A DNA stretch of 64,000 bases, from contig NC_087079.1 in assembly GCF_026151205.1 (NCBI RefSeq), positions 9,538,635-9,602,634 of the forward strand, read 5' to 3'. The notes under the pieces are model-generated. The model saw only the letters and a list, made by a program, of their open reading frames with translations. It made no database searches and was not told the DNA's origin. Of this stretch, positions 31,601 through 43,637 are shown in pieces. The position numbers were made by a program, and so were the translations under genes. Positions within the stretch are counted from its first letter, which is position 1. Each line of letters opens with the position of its first letter. The stretch comes from Bolinopsis microptera (taxonomy: Eukaryota > Ctenophora > Tentaculata > Lobata > Bolinopsidae).

Positions 31601-34316
31601 GTCTTTGAATATGTTGTAAAAGAAATCCCTTAAGCTTCTCGCACTCTTCTTTGTTATTGATACTAGGTTTAAATAAATTAATGTAGTAAGCTTCTGTCAC
31701 TTTACGTTTAATGGTGCTATATAAGTTAATTTCTAAAATATCGAAGGAAATATCTGGTTCTATGTTATCGTGAAACTCTGAATAATGAGCAGCTAACGCA
31801 TTATCAGGATAGGTTAAAGGCCTGTTGACTGCTCTTCGATGCTCTGAAAATCTATCGTGTGCTGTCGTGTGCTCTATCGTTTTCCAAAGAAGTCACTCAA
31901 TTTGCCCTCTCACACAACTTACCGGTCAAATTCATATTCACACCAGGTAAGAAACTCTCAGAGATCTTATGTTCATCACGCCCACACGACAAACCACACT
32001 GCACCATACCAAACTGTATCATATGTCCACTCATCACAACAAATCACGACTGCAAACCAAAATGTGTCATATACAAAGTTACGTGTAAATTATGTCAAGA
32101 GCTATATATAGGGGAAACGAGTAGAACAGCACACGATAGATTTTCAGAGCATCGAAGAGCAGTCAACAGGCCTTTAACCTATCCTGATAATGCGTTAGCT
32201 GCTCATTATTCAGAGTTTCACGATAACATAGAACCAGATATTTCCTTCGATATTTTAGAAATTAACTTATATAGCACCATTAAACGTAAAGTGACAGAAG
32301 CTTACTACATTAATTTATTTAAACCTAGTATCAATAACAAAGAAGAGTGCGAGAAGCTTAAGGGATTTCTTTTACAACATATTCAAAGACAAATTTAAAC
32401 AAATAGCACACGACCCTGCTGTTCAGTAGATATTATGTACTTGGACAGAGTGTAAAACGTGTGTACATCACTATTTTCAATGTAATGTATAATACCATTT
32501 GATGTAACCTGTATTCAGTTATATAACATTTATAACAATTTTAGCCTGAAGATGGCGTTGACGCCGAAAATTTGCCCTTACTCCTAACTTCCTTGTTTCA
32601 CTTGTCCTTGTCTCTTCCAACCGGATAATATCCAGATATCAGTAGAACACAAAGGAGTCCCAGCATAAACATTATAAGACTAGTACCTTCTTGATCGAGC
32701 AAGAGCAGCTTCAAGTTCATTGTCTTCCTCTTCCAGTCTCACTGAGTACAATTCTCTCTCGCTGATCTTTCCACCACTGCCTTTCTTTGATACCACATTG
32801 GAGTCTGGTTGGTCGTCTACAAGAGAATAATCAAGTAAGGATATGAAAAAGTGGCATTCTGTTATAATAGTTGTACATGGTCATTTTAAGAGAGAGCATG
32901 AGTTTACTTTACATTAGATATGCTTTAAGACTTATGTCTATCATTATTTACTTAAAAGTAGCTTTTGGACGATTGTCTATCATTAATGTATAATTACAGT
33001 ACAGGTTGGGTGTTAATTTAACCCGAATAAACCAAAACAAGATCAAAGGAAAGAAACTTACCAATATCGATTTCCATATTGTCACCGTTATCTTTAATTT
33101 TCACCTCATCAACGCTTCCTTTGCTCCTTCCCCCTGCAGCCCTTGATCCATGGTCTCGACGTCCAGTCAGTTTCTCTTCATTTGGCAACGGAGCAATTTC
33201 ATCTACTTTGGTTTTTCTAATCTTTCTTATTTTCTTTTTCCTAGGTTTCTTGAAAGCGGTAACTTCGTCTGTTGTAAAATATTCAGTTGCAGTTTTCTTT
33301 AAATATGCTGTGTCAAGAGAAATGTTTCCAGGTCGCTGCTGTAATCCTTCTGACATTTTCCTCTTGATAACTTCAGCATTCTGTGCTTCAGACAACTTGA
33401 AACTCCGTTTCTTCTCACCCTCAATAACTTCATCATACTTTGAGAGCATGTTCTGCCGTTTGACATTCCCAAATTCATCAATATCTTCAGTGTACGGATT
33501 ATAATCAGGCTTTTTCTTCTTAAGATCATTATTCCTATCTACTTTTTCATTGTCCAGCATGTTCACATTTATAAGGACATCTTCATCTCCTTCTTCGTCA
33601 AGAATTTCTTTGTCCTGAAGTGTCAGAATGGTCATATCCCCTTCTTTGAAAGAGCTAACATCATGCAACACAGTTAAGTCCTTCATATTTTTATTTGTGT
33701 ATTCCCTACCAAAGCGATTACTTTCCACAAGCTCACCAATTCCGAATTCATCATCCATGGCATCCAACAGTTTGGTCTGAGCTGCAGCAGCAGCTTTTTT
33801 GCTGTCAATAGTTCGACTGCGTTGTATCCAAGCAACAGTATCTGTCAAGTCAGTTGAGCCAGCACCTAATGATTTGACACTGCTAAGCTGCTGCTTTATC
33901 CTTCTTTTTTCTTGAAGAAGTTTCATTTTTTCAGCTAACTTTTCTGTTTCCAAAATTTTACCCATGTTTTTTGCAGGCACATGTACATCACCTGATTTGT
34001 CAGCTACTTCTAGAGGCTTCATCCCCAGTTTTTCCCTCAGCTTGTTTGTTTCGTCAATGCTAAGTGAAACAACATTTTGATCTACTTCCACTTTCTTTGA
34101 CTCATCTTCTAAAGGTTTCAAACCTAGCTTTTCTCTCAATTTGTTACTATCATTCACACTCAAAGAAGCTTGAGCAAAATTATCAGCATTGCTGTCAGGT
34201 GAATCATGTTTATGCCTCTTTTTGTCTCTTCTTTCTGTACTCTCTGAATGTTCTGAATGCCGACTTTTCTTCTTTTTATCTTTCTTTTTATCTTTTTTCT
34301 TCTTTTCTGAACCCAT
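28684..34316 (-). CDS. SART1: SART1 / Snu66-type U4/U6.U5 tri-snRNP protein
   Basis: Five exons: 33062-34316, 32687-32816, 30971-31062, 29679-29848, 28684-29280; phases agree and give about 747 residues (human about 800). The protein is a spliceosomal tri-snRNP component. The N-terminus is Lys-rich (KKKKDKKKDKKKKSRHS), as in the family. Exon 1 has a duplicated TNKLREKLG box, the LQDKEIL..DEDVLINVN region and KKKPDYNPYTED. The C-terminal exon has the most conserved segment: KEAFRQLSHKFHGKGSGKMK, SDDTPLGSAALFREKQK and AYIVLSGG. Start is the first Met before the Lys-rich run. Introns 1-3 hold a Penelope-like element and an inverted repeat. Confidence 0.95.
30073..30930. repeat. Three-copy inverted repeat with GTACGACCGCCCACGTGCAA ends
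   Basis: An arm at 30076-30300 begins GTACGACCGCCCACGTGCAA. Its reverse complement lies at about 30380-30600, and a third copy in the same orientation as the second at about 30690-30920 ends CACGTGGGCGGTCGTAC. Shared inner landmarks are CAAAACCGATCAAAATGA and TTGCACGTGCA. It looks like a fold-back element followed by a duplication of one arm. It sits in the SART1 intron between exons 29679-29848 and 30971-31062. Confidence 0.75.
31349..32642. mobile_element. Penelope-like retroelement fragment in head-to-head inverted arrangement
   Basis: The left half (31349-31858) is the reverse complement of the 3' part of the right half (about 32131-32642). Outer ends read CTGATATCTGGATATTATCC and its complement. 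The right half encodes a GIY-YIG domain. Partial inverted duplication at the 5' side is known for Penelope-like insertions. It lies in the SART1 intron between exons 30971-31062 and 32687-32816, and its right end is only about 45 bp from the exon at 32687. Confidence 0.85.
31859..32398 (+). pseudogene. GIY-YIG endonuclease end of a Penelope-like element ORF
   Basis: A 180-codon open frame. It holds a Cys-rich lead (PHCTIPNCIICPL, then CKPKCVIYKVTCKLC), the GIY-YIG-like core LYIGETSRTAHDRFSEHRRA, and AYYINLFKPSINN near the end. This layout is the C-terminal endonuclease of Penelope-like reverse transcriptases. The reverse transcriptase itself is missing, so the copy is 5'-truncated. The start Met is only the first in the frame. 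Confidence 0.85.
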
Positions 34317-35290
34317 TGTTACCTAAATTGAAATTTGGATCACAAAAATTAGGGGAAGTACTTGCAAACCAATTTCAGTATGATCCTATGTAAATATTAC
34401 TTCAAAATGTAAATTACTTAGCAAAGATTTAGAGAAACCTCCATTTAAAATGATAAGAAAGGGGACCCTTACAAAGCTTGAATAAATTTCATCTTAGTAA
34501 CCATCCCTTCACAACGACCACCCAACAGTGCTATAAATGGTTATTATTGTGTGATCCAGCAAACCACTTAAAGTAGAGTGTTACAGTGCAAACGTTCACT
34601 GCTGCAATGTTATCTTATAACAATCCAAAGTAAAAATATGCAGAGACAATCTTTAAATCTGTTACATCCTATAGTAAAGAGAGGAGACATACTTTAGGTA
34701 ATGAATGTAAATTTGACTAGAATCAGGAAAACTTTAGTTGTGAGACACGTCTGACTCTCCATCACTTGTTAATAAACCCTAAGACAGAACGCACTGGTCT
34801 AAGTACTGGTATATGAAAAAAGACAATAAAGAAGACATTCGCATGGAAGATATGCAAATTTCTGATCAGACGAACCTAAAAGTATAGACTGTTCTTGATT
34901 GTTCCCTATGTGCAAAATAGTGCAGATAAATGGGGTCATTTGGATGGGCCACGTTAAGTAGACTTCCTATTTCATTTATGAGAACATTCAATTAGTGATG
35001 CTCTCAGGATGGAAAAATGTTTCTAGGAAAATAGCAAACAGTATTTAACAGGACGAAGCAATATGTACACCATCTTTCTTACCCACAATCTCAGTTTCTT
35101 ACATTCAATATTATTTTCATACCCACAATTTTTCTCTAATGCAGAATCTCACTTTATTACCCACAATCTCACTTTCTTAAAATATCTCTAGAGAAGTATA
35201 TTTGACGTATCGAGCAGAAAATGCTGGTAAGGCCTTCTAATAAATACCTGATTATCATACCTGGATCAACAGCAAACCCGCGGCCATTTC

Positions 35291-35530
35291 AGTGGCGTAA
35301 CGAAGGGCCCCGCTGGGGGGGGGGGGGGGGGGGGGGGAAATGGCCAGGTGGCATAACGTTGCCCATTAGCGCCCCCCCCCCCCCCCCCCCCCCTGCTGAA
35401 GAAGCACCCCCTTATTGGCACCATCTCCCATTTTGGCACCCCTCCCTAAAACTGGGCAAATAAGATGATTTTAGAAGATGTGCCTGTACAATCTCTAAAA
35501 AAGTGCGAGAATTGCACTTTAATTGTGGAA
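35291..35530. mobile_element. hAT-type MITE, CAGTGGCGTAACG family, imperfect copy
   Basis: CAGTGGCGTAACGAAGGGCC at the left, then 23 G (35315-35337), a second near-terminus GGTGGCATAACGTTGCC, then 22 C (35372-35393). The following GATTTTAGAAGATGTGCCTG matches the intact copy at 44685-44983. Ends of the CAGTGGCGTA type are typical of hAT MITEs. The right terminus was not found, so it looks rearranged or two merged copies. Confidence 0.6.
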
Positions 35531-35944
35531 TAGCATACATAAACGGATTCTAAATAAGAAATCCTCACTAATTTTATTTTGTATCAATTAAAGTCAACAT
35601 AAATATATTTTAAATATAACTAGCAGGACCTTTATACCAGATATCTTAAAGGGGACTTGGAGTAGCAAGAGAATGGATAGAAGGTATATATACCTATTAC
35701 AACAAGAATTGCGCCCGTTGATTTCGTTTTGGCGGACGCTAGATTTCCGTTCACTATAACTATAAATATAGGCTCCAATCAGCTCACTTCATAATAATAA
35801 TATTGATACACATCAGTACACTATACTACGCATACCAATTACCACGTACAAATTGGGCTTATTACCTAATACTATACTTATTACATAGTATACATTAAAA
35901 TACACCTGCGCTACGCATTCATTGACAGGCTAGCTATATACATC

Positions 35945-36309
35945 ACATCTCCGCAAGCAATACTCGCTTGCCTACATTGAGAGGGGCCGTTACGAAACCC
36001 CCCTAGTACCAAGAGAACATCGATGGTGCACTTTCTGCTTTTTCAGCAAGGGGCTTAAGCCTATTGAGGACGAAATTCATGTTCTAACTGACTGTTTACT
36101 CTACTCCTCAGTTAGAGAAAAATTTAACTTCCATCTCAAAAATATTACTGACCTAGCCGGTTTGCTATCCGATAAAACACTAGACCCTACGAAATTTACT
36201 GCCACAACAAGAGCAATCCATTTAATTCTCTCTGTGAACGAACATTTTACAGCCTACTATAAGAGCCCAGATTTCCACTCAAATACTGGCCAATGCATAA
36301 TGCTATAGG
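35945..36309 (+). pseudogene. LINE C-terminal (zf-RVT-like) fragment
   Basis: One open frame reads HLRKQYSLAYIERGRYETPL, then HRWCTFCFFSKGLKPIEDEIHVL, a C-x6-R pair (DCLLYSSVREKF), and ends with TGQCIML and a stop near 36309. The pattern 'IE.GRY..P..R.C..C......DE.HFL..C..Y...R' is the zinc-binding tail after the reverse transcriptase of some LINEs. Nothing upstream continues the element, so it is a 5'-truncated insertion. Confidence 0.7.
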
Positions 36310-37658
36310 ACCTCAAAATAAGATCGAAATCTACAAATCCGATCTATTCATAGAAAAATAGTATTATAAAACATTTCTATTTTATCCCTACACATTTGTA
36401 AATAACTAGAATTGTGTAACCTTAAATTATTTCAGAATTATAGCTAATGTGAATTCAATAAAATAATTATCACTTTTGTATCCTTGTATCCCTGTATCCC
36501 TTGCATCCTTGTCCAAGTCACCATACCCGTATTATATACCCGTAGTCTAGTTTTCTTTAAAATTTGGACGTTTTTATGATACAATGTAATTCATACAACA
36601 AGTTTTACTGTTGATCATTGATTGAAAGAATTATATAACTAATAAAATAATTATTTAAGCTATCCGACTAACCTGAGGACTTATATATATTAGGTCTCTG
36701 GTACTAGGCTTAGTGTTCATAAAAATGAAGATATGGTGAAATGGAAGAACAAATTTGAGTATCGCTCGATTGTGAGATAGCAACATTTTAAGAAAATGCG
36801 CGGCGCAACGCCAAATAATTAATTCCTTTCTCAATTAATTGTTAAGTGCTAAACAAAGATTGTTAACTAATTACAACACTTTTTAAGTTTACTGTCCATT
36901 GTTAATTGACTAGCCCGGCGCGCGCTACTTCGTAGCACTTGCCTACGAGAAAAAAAGCGGGGCGCACGGCGCACGCTACTTCGAAAAACTTTAGACGAGT
37001 GACATTGAACATGTGCATGTAGTTTGAATGTTGGACTCCAATATATGGAACAGATATTTTACGAGTATCACCCGTTAAATAAATGTCCGTACTAGTTGTC
37101 TGACGTGACAATGTCGTTTTTTGTAATTAGTAATAATATTATATGTAAACCATGTAGATAAATGCATGAACAGAATTTTTACGTCAAAATTGATAATTAT
37201 AATATTACAAAGTGTTTATGATTTAATTAATTTAGTTTAGCTAAAATATTTAGTAAAATATTTAAAAAAACGTTAACTTGGGTAGACATCAAATATTTGC
37301 ATAAAAACCCGATTTTCAATTTTCTTAGATTGTTCAAGCCTTGCTTTTATAAATTAATTTTAAATATAATTGATCACCAATTTTTTGCTACACATGGTAT
37401 AATTGGAAACCTTTTTGTGCACGCCGCGCGCAATCGAAAGTGGTTGCAGCGTTGCTCTAACCAAAGTTCTCTCGCTTACAGTGTACAGTAGCTCGCGACC
37501 ACCGAAGGCGGCAAATGAAACAAGCGCGTCACGCAGTACGCGTATACACGCCTATGTGAAATTGCAGCGTGTGTCAAGATTTGGTGTGTCAAAGTTTTGT
37601 TTGTTAGTTGGAGGACTTTGCCGCTTCGACGCGCCGCACGAACTTGCATTTTTGCTTC

Positions 37659-37765
37659 GCATCGTCGAAGCATCGTCGAAGCATCGTCGAAGCATCGTCG
37701 AAGCATCGTCAAAGCATCGTCAAAGCATCGTCGAAGCATCGTCAAAGCATCGTCAAAGCATCGTC
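37659..37765. repeat. 11-bp minisatellite (GCATCGTCGAA)n
   Basis: About ten tandem copies of GCATCGTCGAA/GCATCGTCAAA. Three overlapping ORFs cross it only because 11 is not a multiple of three and no stop arises in the unit. It is followed at 37774 by CCGCGGCAGAAGGAGTAGGG, which recurs inverted near 41800. Confidence 0.9.
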
Positions 37766-39205
37766 CACCGCGGCAGAAGGAGTAGGGACCTTTTCACGCG
37801 CAGATTGGGAAAATACGGCCATCTCGCTCTTAGACAGCTTGATTAGTGTGTTTATTCGTTTTCATTTGACAAATGAAGTACACCAATGTATTCATAAAGG
37901 TTTACACATGATCACACAGAAAGAATTTAAAAAATCGGATAAAATCTGTTAAAATGGTAAAAAGAAACCTCCGCGCATTTGGTAATATTGAACGAATTTG
38001 CGCCCATAATTTTTGTCTTCATTAAACAATTTCTTGGCTGATAGACACAATACAAAAATTGTGCAGTTAAGTGTAGAAAGCTGAAATGATTTTCTAACCG
38101 TACATATTAAAATTTTTCCTCAAAATTGATGTCTTAAATCACAATAGATACCATATTGAAATCAGTCCGCCGATAAAAATATTACATATCTGGCGCAAAT
38201 ATATCTCACTTAATCGTTGTCGGTTTTTAACACAAATTTCTACAAATAAAGTCTTTATTTCTCCAAATGAGCATAATATTCTATTATACAATTAATATTT
38301 GGCAGTTTTGACATTTTAGTAATAAGAAATGTTTCTTTGGTTGATACGAAAAGATAAAGTTTAGTTTTTTCGGCAGAGAACTATAAGAAGTGATTTGTCC
38401 GATGTATCTTCATTGTGGGTTATTCACTGAATTAGAAACATTATTTCCATGTCATCATTCATCATCGTTTGGTGCTCTACCATGCTTGCTGATGGAATAA
38501 AATGTGGGATATTCCGGTTTCAATTATCTGTTATCACCCATCGACTGTCTGTAGTGTCACACGGTTGACGACTAGAGGAACTGAAAATATGTACGACATT
38601 AGTTAAAAGTGTAAACAAGAGAAGTCAGAGTATAAACAGTTAAACTGGTATCCAATTAGTATGTCAAGATGGAGTAAAGTGTAGAATAGTAATGGTTTTA
38701 TGACCGTTGGGCTTGCATTGAAATTAGGCGGGAAAAATTGTGTACACAGCACTGAGGTCCCTACTCCAAGAGGCAAGAAAACGCGCGCGCAAACTTCAAA
38801 AGGTCCCGAATCCAGCCGACCAAAATGGTAGTCGATCTCATTGTAGAATTTGACCGTAGAGAAATTTACTAACTAACATTAATTTTGTTAAAACTGCGTT
38901 ATCATATTTGTTAAACAATCCTCCAAAGTCACAGCAAGTTGTTCATATATTGGTAAACTATTGCAGAAATACCGTATTTCTTGTTTTCGGTCGGAGCAAA
39001 ACGCAAAATGGGGCAAAATTTCGCAAAAGCTTTAAAGTTTTATATCAGTAAGATGATTTGATTATAAGGCTGTAGGTACCTCCAATCCTACTTAATCAGA
39101 TTTGCTGGTCCAAGGTAAATCGGTGACAAATCGAATCAAATGCGTGTAGATTCGGTTGAATTCTAGCACATTCAAGCACATTTTTCTAATCCTAGGTAGA
39201 TATAA

Positions 39206-40705
39206 TAACGTGGTCATGGTAAGTAAATAAAACTTGAGCATAAAGTTAGCTACTATATGGTTGTTAGAAATTACCACAATTGCACTTTTAAACTTCACAA
39301 CTGAATCACCAATCAATTCTTGTCACTACTTCAAAGTTTTGAGACGGCAGAATGTTGTGAATTGTGAATCCTAAGCTATCACACCAGTTCAATTACACTT
39401 CAAAACTTCAAAACTGAATCACCAATCAATTCTTGTCACTACTTCATAGTTTTGAGACGGCAGAATGTTGTGAATTATAGCTCATAAGCTATCACTCCAG
39501 TTCAATTACATTTTCTTACTTCAAAACTGAATCACCAATCAATCCTGGTCACTATTTCAAAGTTTTGAGTCGGCAGAATGTTGTGAATTATGGTTCCTAA
39601 GCTATCACTCCAGTTCAATTACACTTTTAAACTTCAAAACTGAATCACCGATCAATTCTGGTCACTATTTCAAAGTTTTGAGTCGGCTGAATGTTGTGAA
39701 TTATGGTTCCTAAGCTATCACTCCAGTTCAATTACACTTTTAAACTTTAAAACTGAATCACCTATTAATTCTGATCACTATTTCAAAGTTTTGAGTCGGC
39801 AGAATGTTGTGAATTATGGTTCCTAAGCTAATAACGTGGTCATGGTAAGTAAATAAAACTTGAGCATAAAGTTAGCTACTATATAGTTGTTAGAAATTAC
39901 CACAATTGCACTTTTAAACTTCACAACTGAATCACCAATCAATTCTTGTCACTACTTCAAAGTTTTGAGACGGCAGAATGTTGTGAATTCTGGTTCCTAA
40001 GCTATCACACCAGTTCAATTACACTTCAAAACTTCAAAACTGAATCACCAATCAATTCTTGTCACTACTTCAAAGTTTTGAGACGGCAGAATGTTGTGAA
40101 TTGTGGTTCCTAAGCTATCACACCAGTTCAATTACACTTCAAAACTTCAAAACTGAATCACCAATCAATTGTTGTCACTACTTCAAAGTTTTGAGACGGC
40201 AGAATGTTGTGAATTATAGCTCATAAGCTATCACTCCAGTTCAATTACACTTTCTTACTTCAAAACTGAATCACCAATCAATCCTGGTCACTATTTCAAA
40301 GTTTTGATACGGCAGAATGTTGTGAATTATGGTTCCTAAGCTATCACTCCAGTTCAATTACACTTTCTTACTTCAAAACTGAATCACCGATCAATTCTGG
40401 TCACTATTTCAAAGTTTTGAGTCGGCAGAATGTTGTGAATTATGGTTCCTAAGCTATCACTCCAGTTCAATTACACTTTTAAACTTCAAAACTGAATCAC
40501 CGATCAATTCTGGTCACTATTTCAAAGTTTTGAGTCGGCAGAATGTTGTGAATTATGGTTCCTAAGCTATCACTCCAGTTCAATTACACTTTTAAACTTC
40601 AAAACTGAATCACCGATCAATTCTGGTCACTATTTCAAAGTTTTGAGTCGGCAGAATGTTGTGAATTATGGTTCCTAAGCTATCACTTCAGTTCAATTAC
40701 ACTTG
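39206..40705. repeat. 113-bp satellite array, 12 copies in two blocks
   Basis: AATGTTGTGAATT recurs at 39351, 39464, 39577, 39690 and 39803, then at 39977, 40090, 40203, 40316, 40429, 40542 and 40655. Spacing is exactly 113 bp except across the block boundary (174 bp). Each block is preceded by the same leader, AATAACGTGGTCATGGTAAG (39206 and 39831), so leader plus array was itself duplicated. Units differ by a few substitutions. No coding sense. Confidence 0.92.
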
Positions 40706-40953
40706 CAAATAAATACTTAATAAATAAAAAAAATAAATACTTACTGATTGGACGATAGTCTGCTGCCACTGATCCGCAACTCTCCGCTCCAATCGGTTAA
40801 TCTGGTACTGTGCTTGACATTTTGCTAGAAAGGGTAAACCCGGTTAAATGTAATCTGTCACAAAAGGTAAGAAAGGCGTGATCAGAAGTCAAAACTAACA
40901 TCCTAAGCTACCATTCTAGTTGTGGTTGAAAACGAAGAGACACTATGTAACAA

Positions 40954-41027
40954 AACTAGATGGCCGAGTGGGCTAAGCTGTCACCATTTGAATAGACGGT
41001 CAAGGGTTCGAATCCCAGTGTCAAATA
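40954..41027 (+). repeat. tRNA-like sequence (tRNA pseudogene or SINE head)
   Basis: An A-box-like TGGCCGAGTGGGCTAAG at 40961 and a B-box GGTTCGAATCC at 41005 lie at tRNA spacing, closest to Ser/Leu tRNAs. The acceptor strands (AACTAGA against GTGTCAA) do not pair and the T stem is only three pairs deep. It is therefore more likely a tRNA-derived SINE head or decayed tRNA than a working gene. Confidence 0.55.
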
Positions 41028-42087
41028 GCTAAAGATATGTGGATCTACCTTACAATGTACAAGTTACACAGTAAAGTGTTATTTTTCTTAGGTGGGGTTG
41101 TTTGAAAATGAAACATGTAAATCCAAAATCTGTTATGTCTCACAAAACTGTGGTTCAGCAGACCAAGAAATTTAAACCTTATATCCGAACGACGTCCAAG
41201 ACCCTGTACGTCATTTACAATCTTATATGTTTTAGCCTAATTTATATTTCTTAGCTAAGTTAAATCTTGAACGGGCCAGCAACAACTGAATACGGTAATG
41301 TGATCGTTTAAGTACAAAGAAAAACAGTGCAATTGACAGTGATAAGAAAGTTAGCGTTGCAAAGATTCAAGAGTCGCAGGAATGATACAAATCATACGTG
41401 TCATGATCCAACGCGAATGGCGAAACAAAATTGCGTTGGCACTTATATTTCATATCCCAATGTCTTGCGCGGCGTAAGATTGTATTTATGACGCGCACAA
41501 AATTTACAGCTTTTTGCACTTAAAAAAATTTTTTTCCTATCATGATCAAAAAAAAAGTTATGAACAATTTTATACACCTTTTTTGGCTCATATTTTTGCG
41601 ATTTTTCCCAACTTTTTTTGCTCTGACACGTACCATTTTATACAGTTTTCTTCAATTTTTATCAAACCTTCACTATTCATTTATTTAAACATTTTATTTC
41701 ATGTTTTACATTCCACTTTTGCCGAAACTTTCATAAGTGTTTCCAAAAACTTATTTTGCTATCGCAAACCCCGAATTTTGCCAATTGTACGCGGAAAAGG
41801 TCCCTACTCCTTCTGGCGCGGTGTCGTCGATCGTTGCTCTGCTTCGCAGAGCAACGATCTCGATGGGTCGACATCGTCAATCAGGTTTGTTGGCATATCA
41901 ATAATGATTGGCAACAACAAACAAAATGCATTGAAACTAGCCGTTCAAAAATATTAAAATTAGAATATTATTGTTTAATTTTTGTCTAATTTTTAATAAT
42001 ATAATAATAGAAATAAAGTTTTCCCTTTTGAGCGCAAATTAATTTCATATTTTGATATACTTTGATACCATTTCATGAGCAAATTGC

Positions 42088-42188
42088 AACTGTTCACGAA
42101 CTGTTCACGAACTGTTCACGAACTGTTCACGAACTGTTCACGAACTGTTCACGAACTGTTCACGAACTGTTCACGAACTGTTCACGAA
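42088..42188. repeat. 11-bp minisatellite (AACTGTTCACG)n
   Basis: Nine tandem copies of AACTGTTCACG. About 270 bp to its left lie a perfect hairpin (CGTTGCTCTGC / GCAGAGCAACG near 41830-41857) and AAGGTCCCTACTCCTTCTGG. Those flanks are the inverted counterpart of sequence beside the 37659 array. Confidence 0.9.
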
Positions 42189-43637
42189 AAATAACTTGCT
42201 ACAATGTAATGAGCATTTTAATAACAATAAATAGTAGAAATCAAAAACTTTAATTTCCAACAGAAATTTTTTAGAAACACACCTAACAAATATTACCCTG
42301 CTAACAAGCTATTAAAAACATTAATAGTTTTGTATAAAATTTAAGATCTAAACAATTACTACCATTCAAAATATTAATAAAAAAACGTCTCTTGACGTTT
42401 CAAAATGAAACTAAGGTGGAAATGCAGTTATAACAGGACACTGGTTCTCAATGATTACTGAAAGAAACTATATCAAAATGTAAGTTCTACACACTTCCTA
42501 AATGCTTTTCTGTGAACTAAAGAGATCATATATCATACAACCCTGATATTACTACAATATCTGAATTAAAGATGTTTCTTATCAAGTAAATATAGTCCAA
42601 TATCATTTTACTACACCTCAATATGTTTGTTCGTTCATACTTGTACTATAAAATGTAACATCCAAAGGAATACGATTATGACAAAAGTTATTTTAAGATG
42701 AGACTATAATTTTAGGTATGCCGTGCAAATTTTCGACTTTTTATACCGTGGTGTGAAAATCATTGTTGTATCTTAAAACACCTGTTGACCATATTAAAGT
42801 ATATCAAAGTGTATTAAAGTGTATCAAAGTATATCCCTGTACCCTGCTCCTCAATCGGGAAAAACCTATATTTTAATATATTTTAATATACTTTAATATA
42901 CCCAAAATTAGTCTAGCTATATTCTTCTTTTAGATTTGCAAGATAAGATTTGGACTAGTACATGAATTTACATCCAGTTTGGTCAAAAAATGGCTGAGAT
43001 ATGAGCTTTAAACCATATATGCCCACATTTGGGCTTACGCACCAAATTTGAAAGTGTGATTTTTGGCTTCACAGATATAAAAATCACATTTTCTACCATA
43101 ACTTTAAAAGGAAGCATTTGTGGATGTTTTGTTATTCTCAGTTTGACAACGCTTGGGGGTCAATCCCCCCAAGATTTTTTCAAAAAAACAAATTTTCTTT
43201 GTAGTTTACTACAGATAATATACTATACCTTACAAGATATATTTATGGCGGCCTAATTTGCGACGACCGAAATTTTGGCGGTCCGAAAATATGGCGAAAT
43301 TGAACAAAAACTGTCAAATTTCGGACGTCACAGAAAATAAGGGTATTTTTCATCATTTTTTGTGACAGTAAGCAGTAAGGAAATTTCTGAAACTCGGTAA
43401 AATCATGTTCAAACTTAGTCTGTATTAAGACTGTAAGACTTTCATGTTAGCACATACATGTATTTTAATGCAAATTTAAACTGTATTGCTTGACATTCAA
43501 TTCGTCATTGGTGTGGTGATAATTTGTCCCAAGATGCCAGAATTTATTTATTTATTTTACTTGATATTACTTTTTAGAAACAAAATAAAGCAGTGAAGGC
43601 ACAGTCATTGAAATAAGCTAAAAGATAATGCGACGGA

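Noticed and set aside
33079-33504. 141-codon plus-strand ORF
   Set aside because: Antisense shadow of SART1 exon 1.
37403-37952. Overlapping ORFs with Ser-Lys-His-Arg repeats
   Set aside because: Products of an 11-bp minisatellite read in all three frames.
40954-41027. Functional tRNA gene (Ser/Leu-like)
   Set aside because: A and B boxes are present but acceptor and T stems do not pair.
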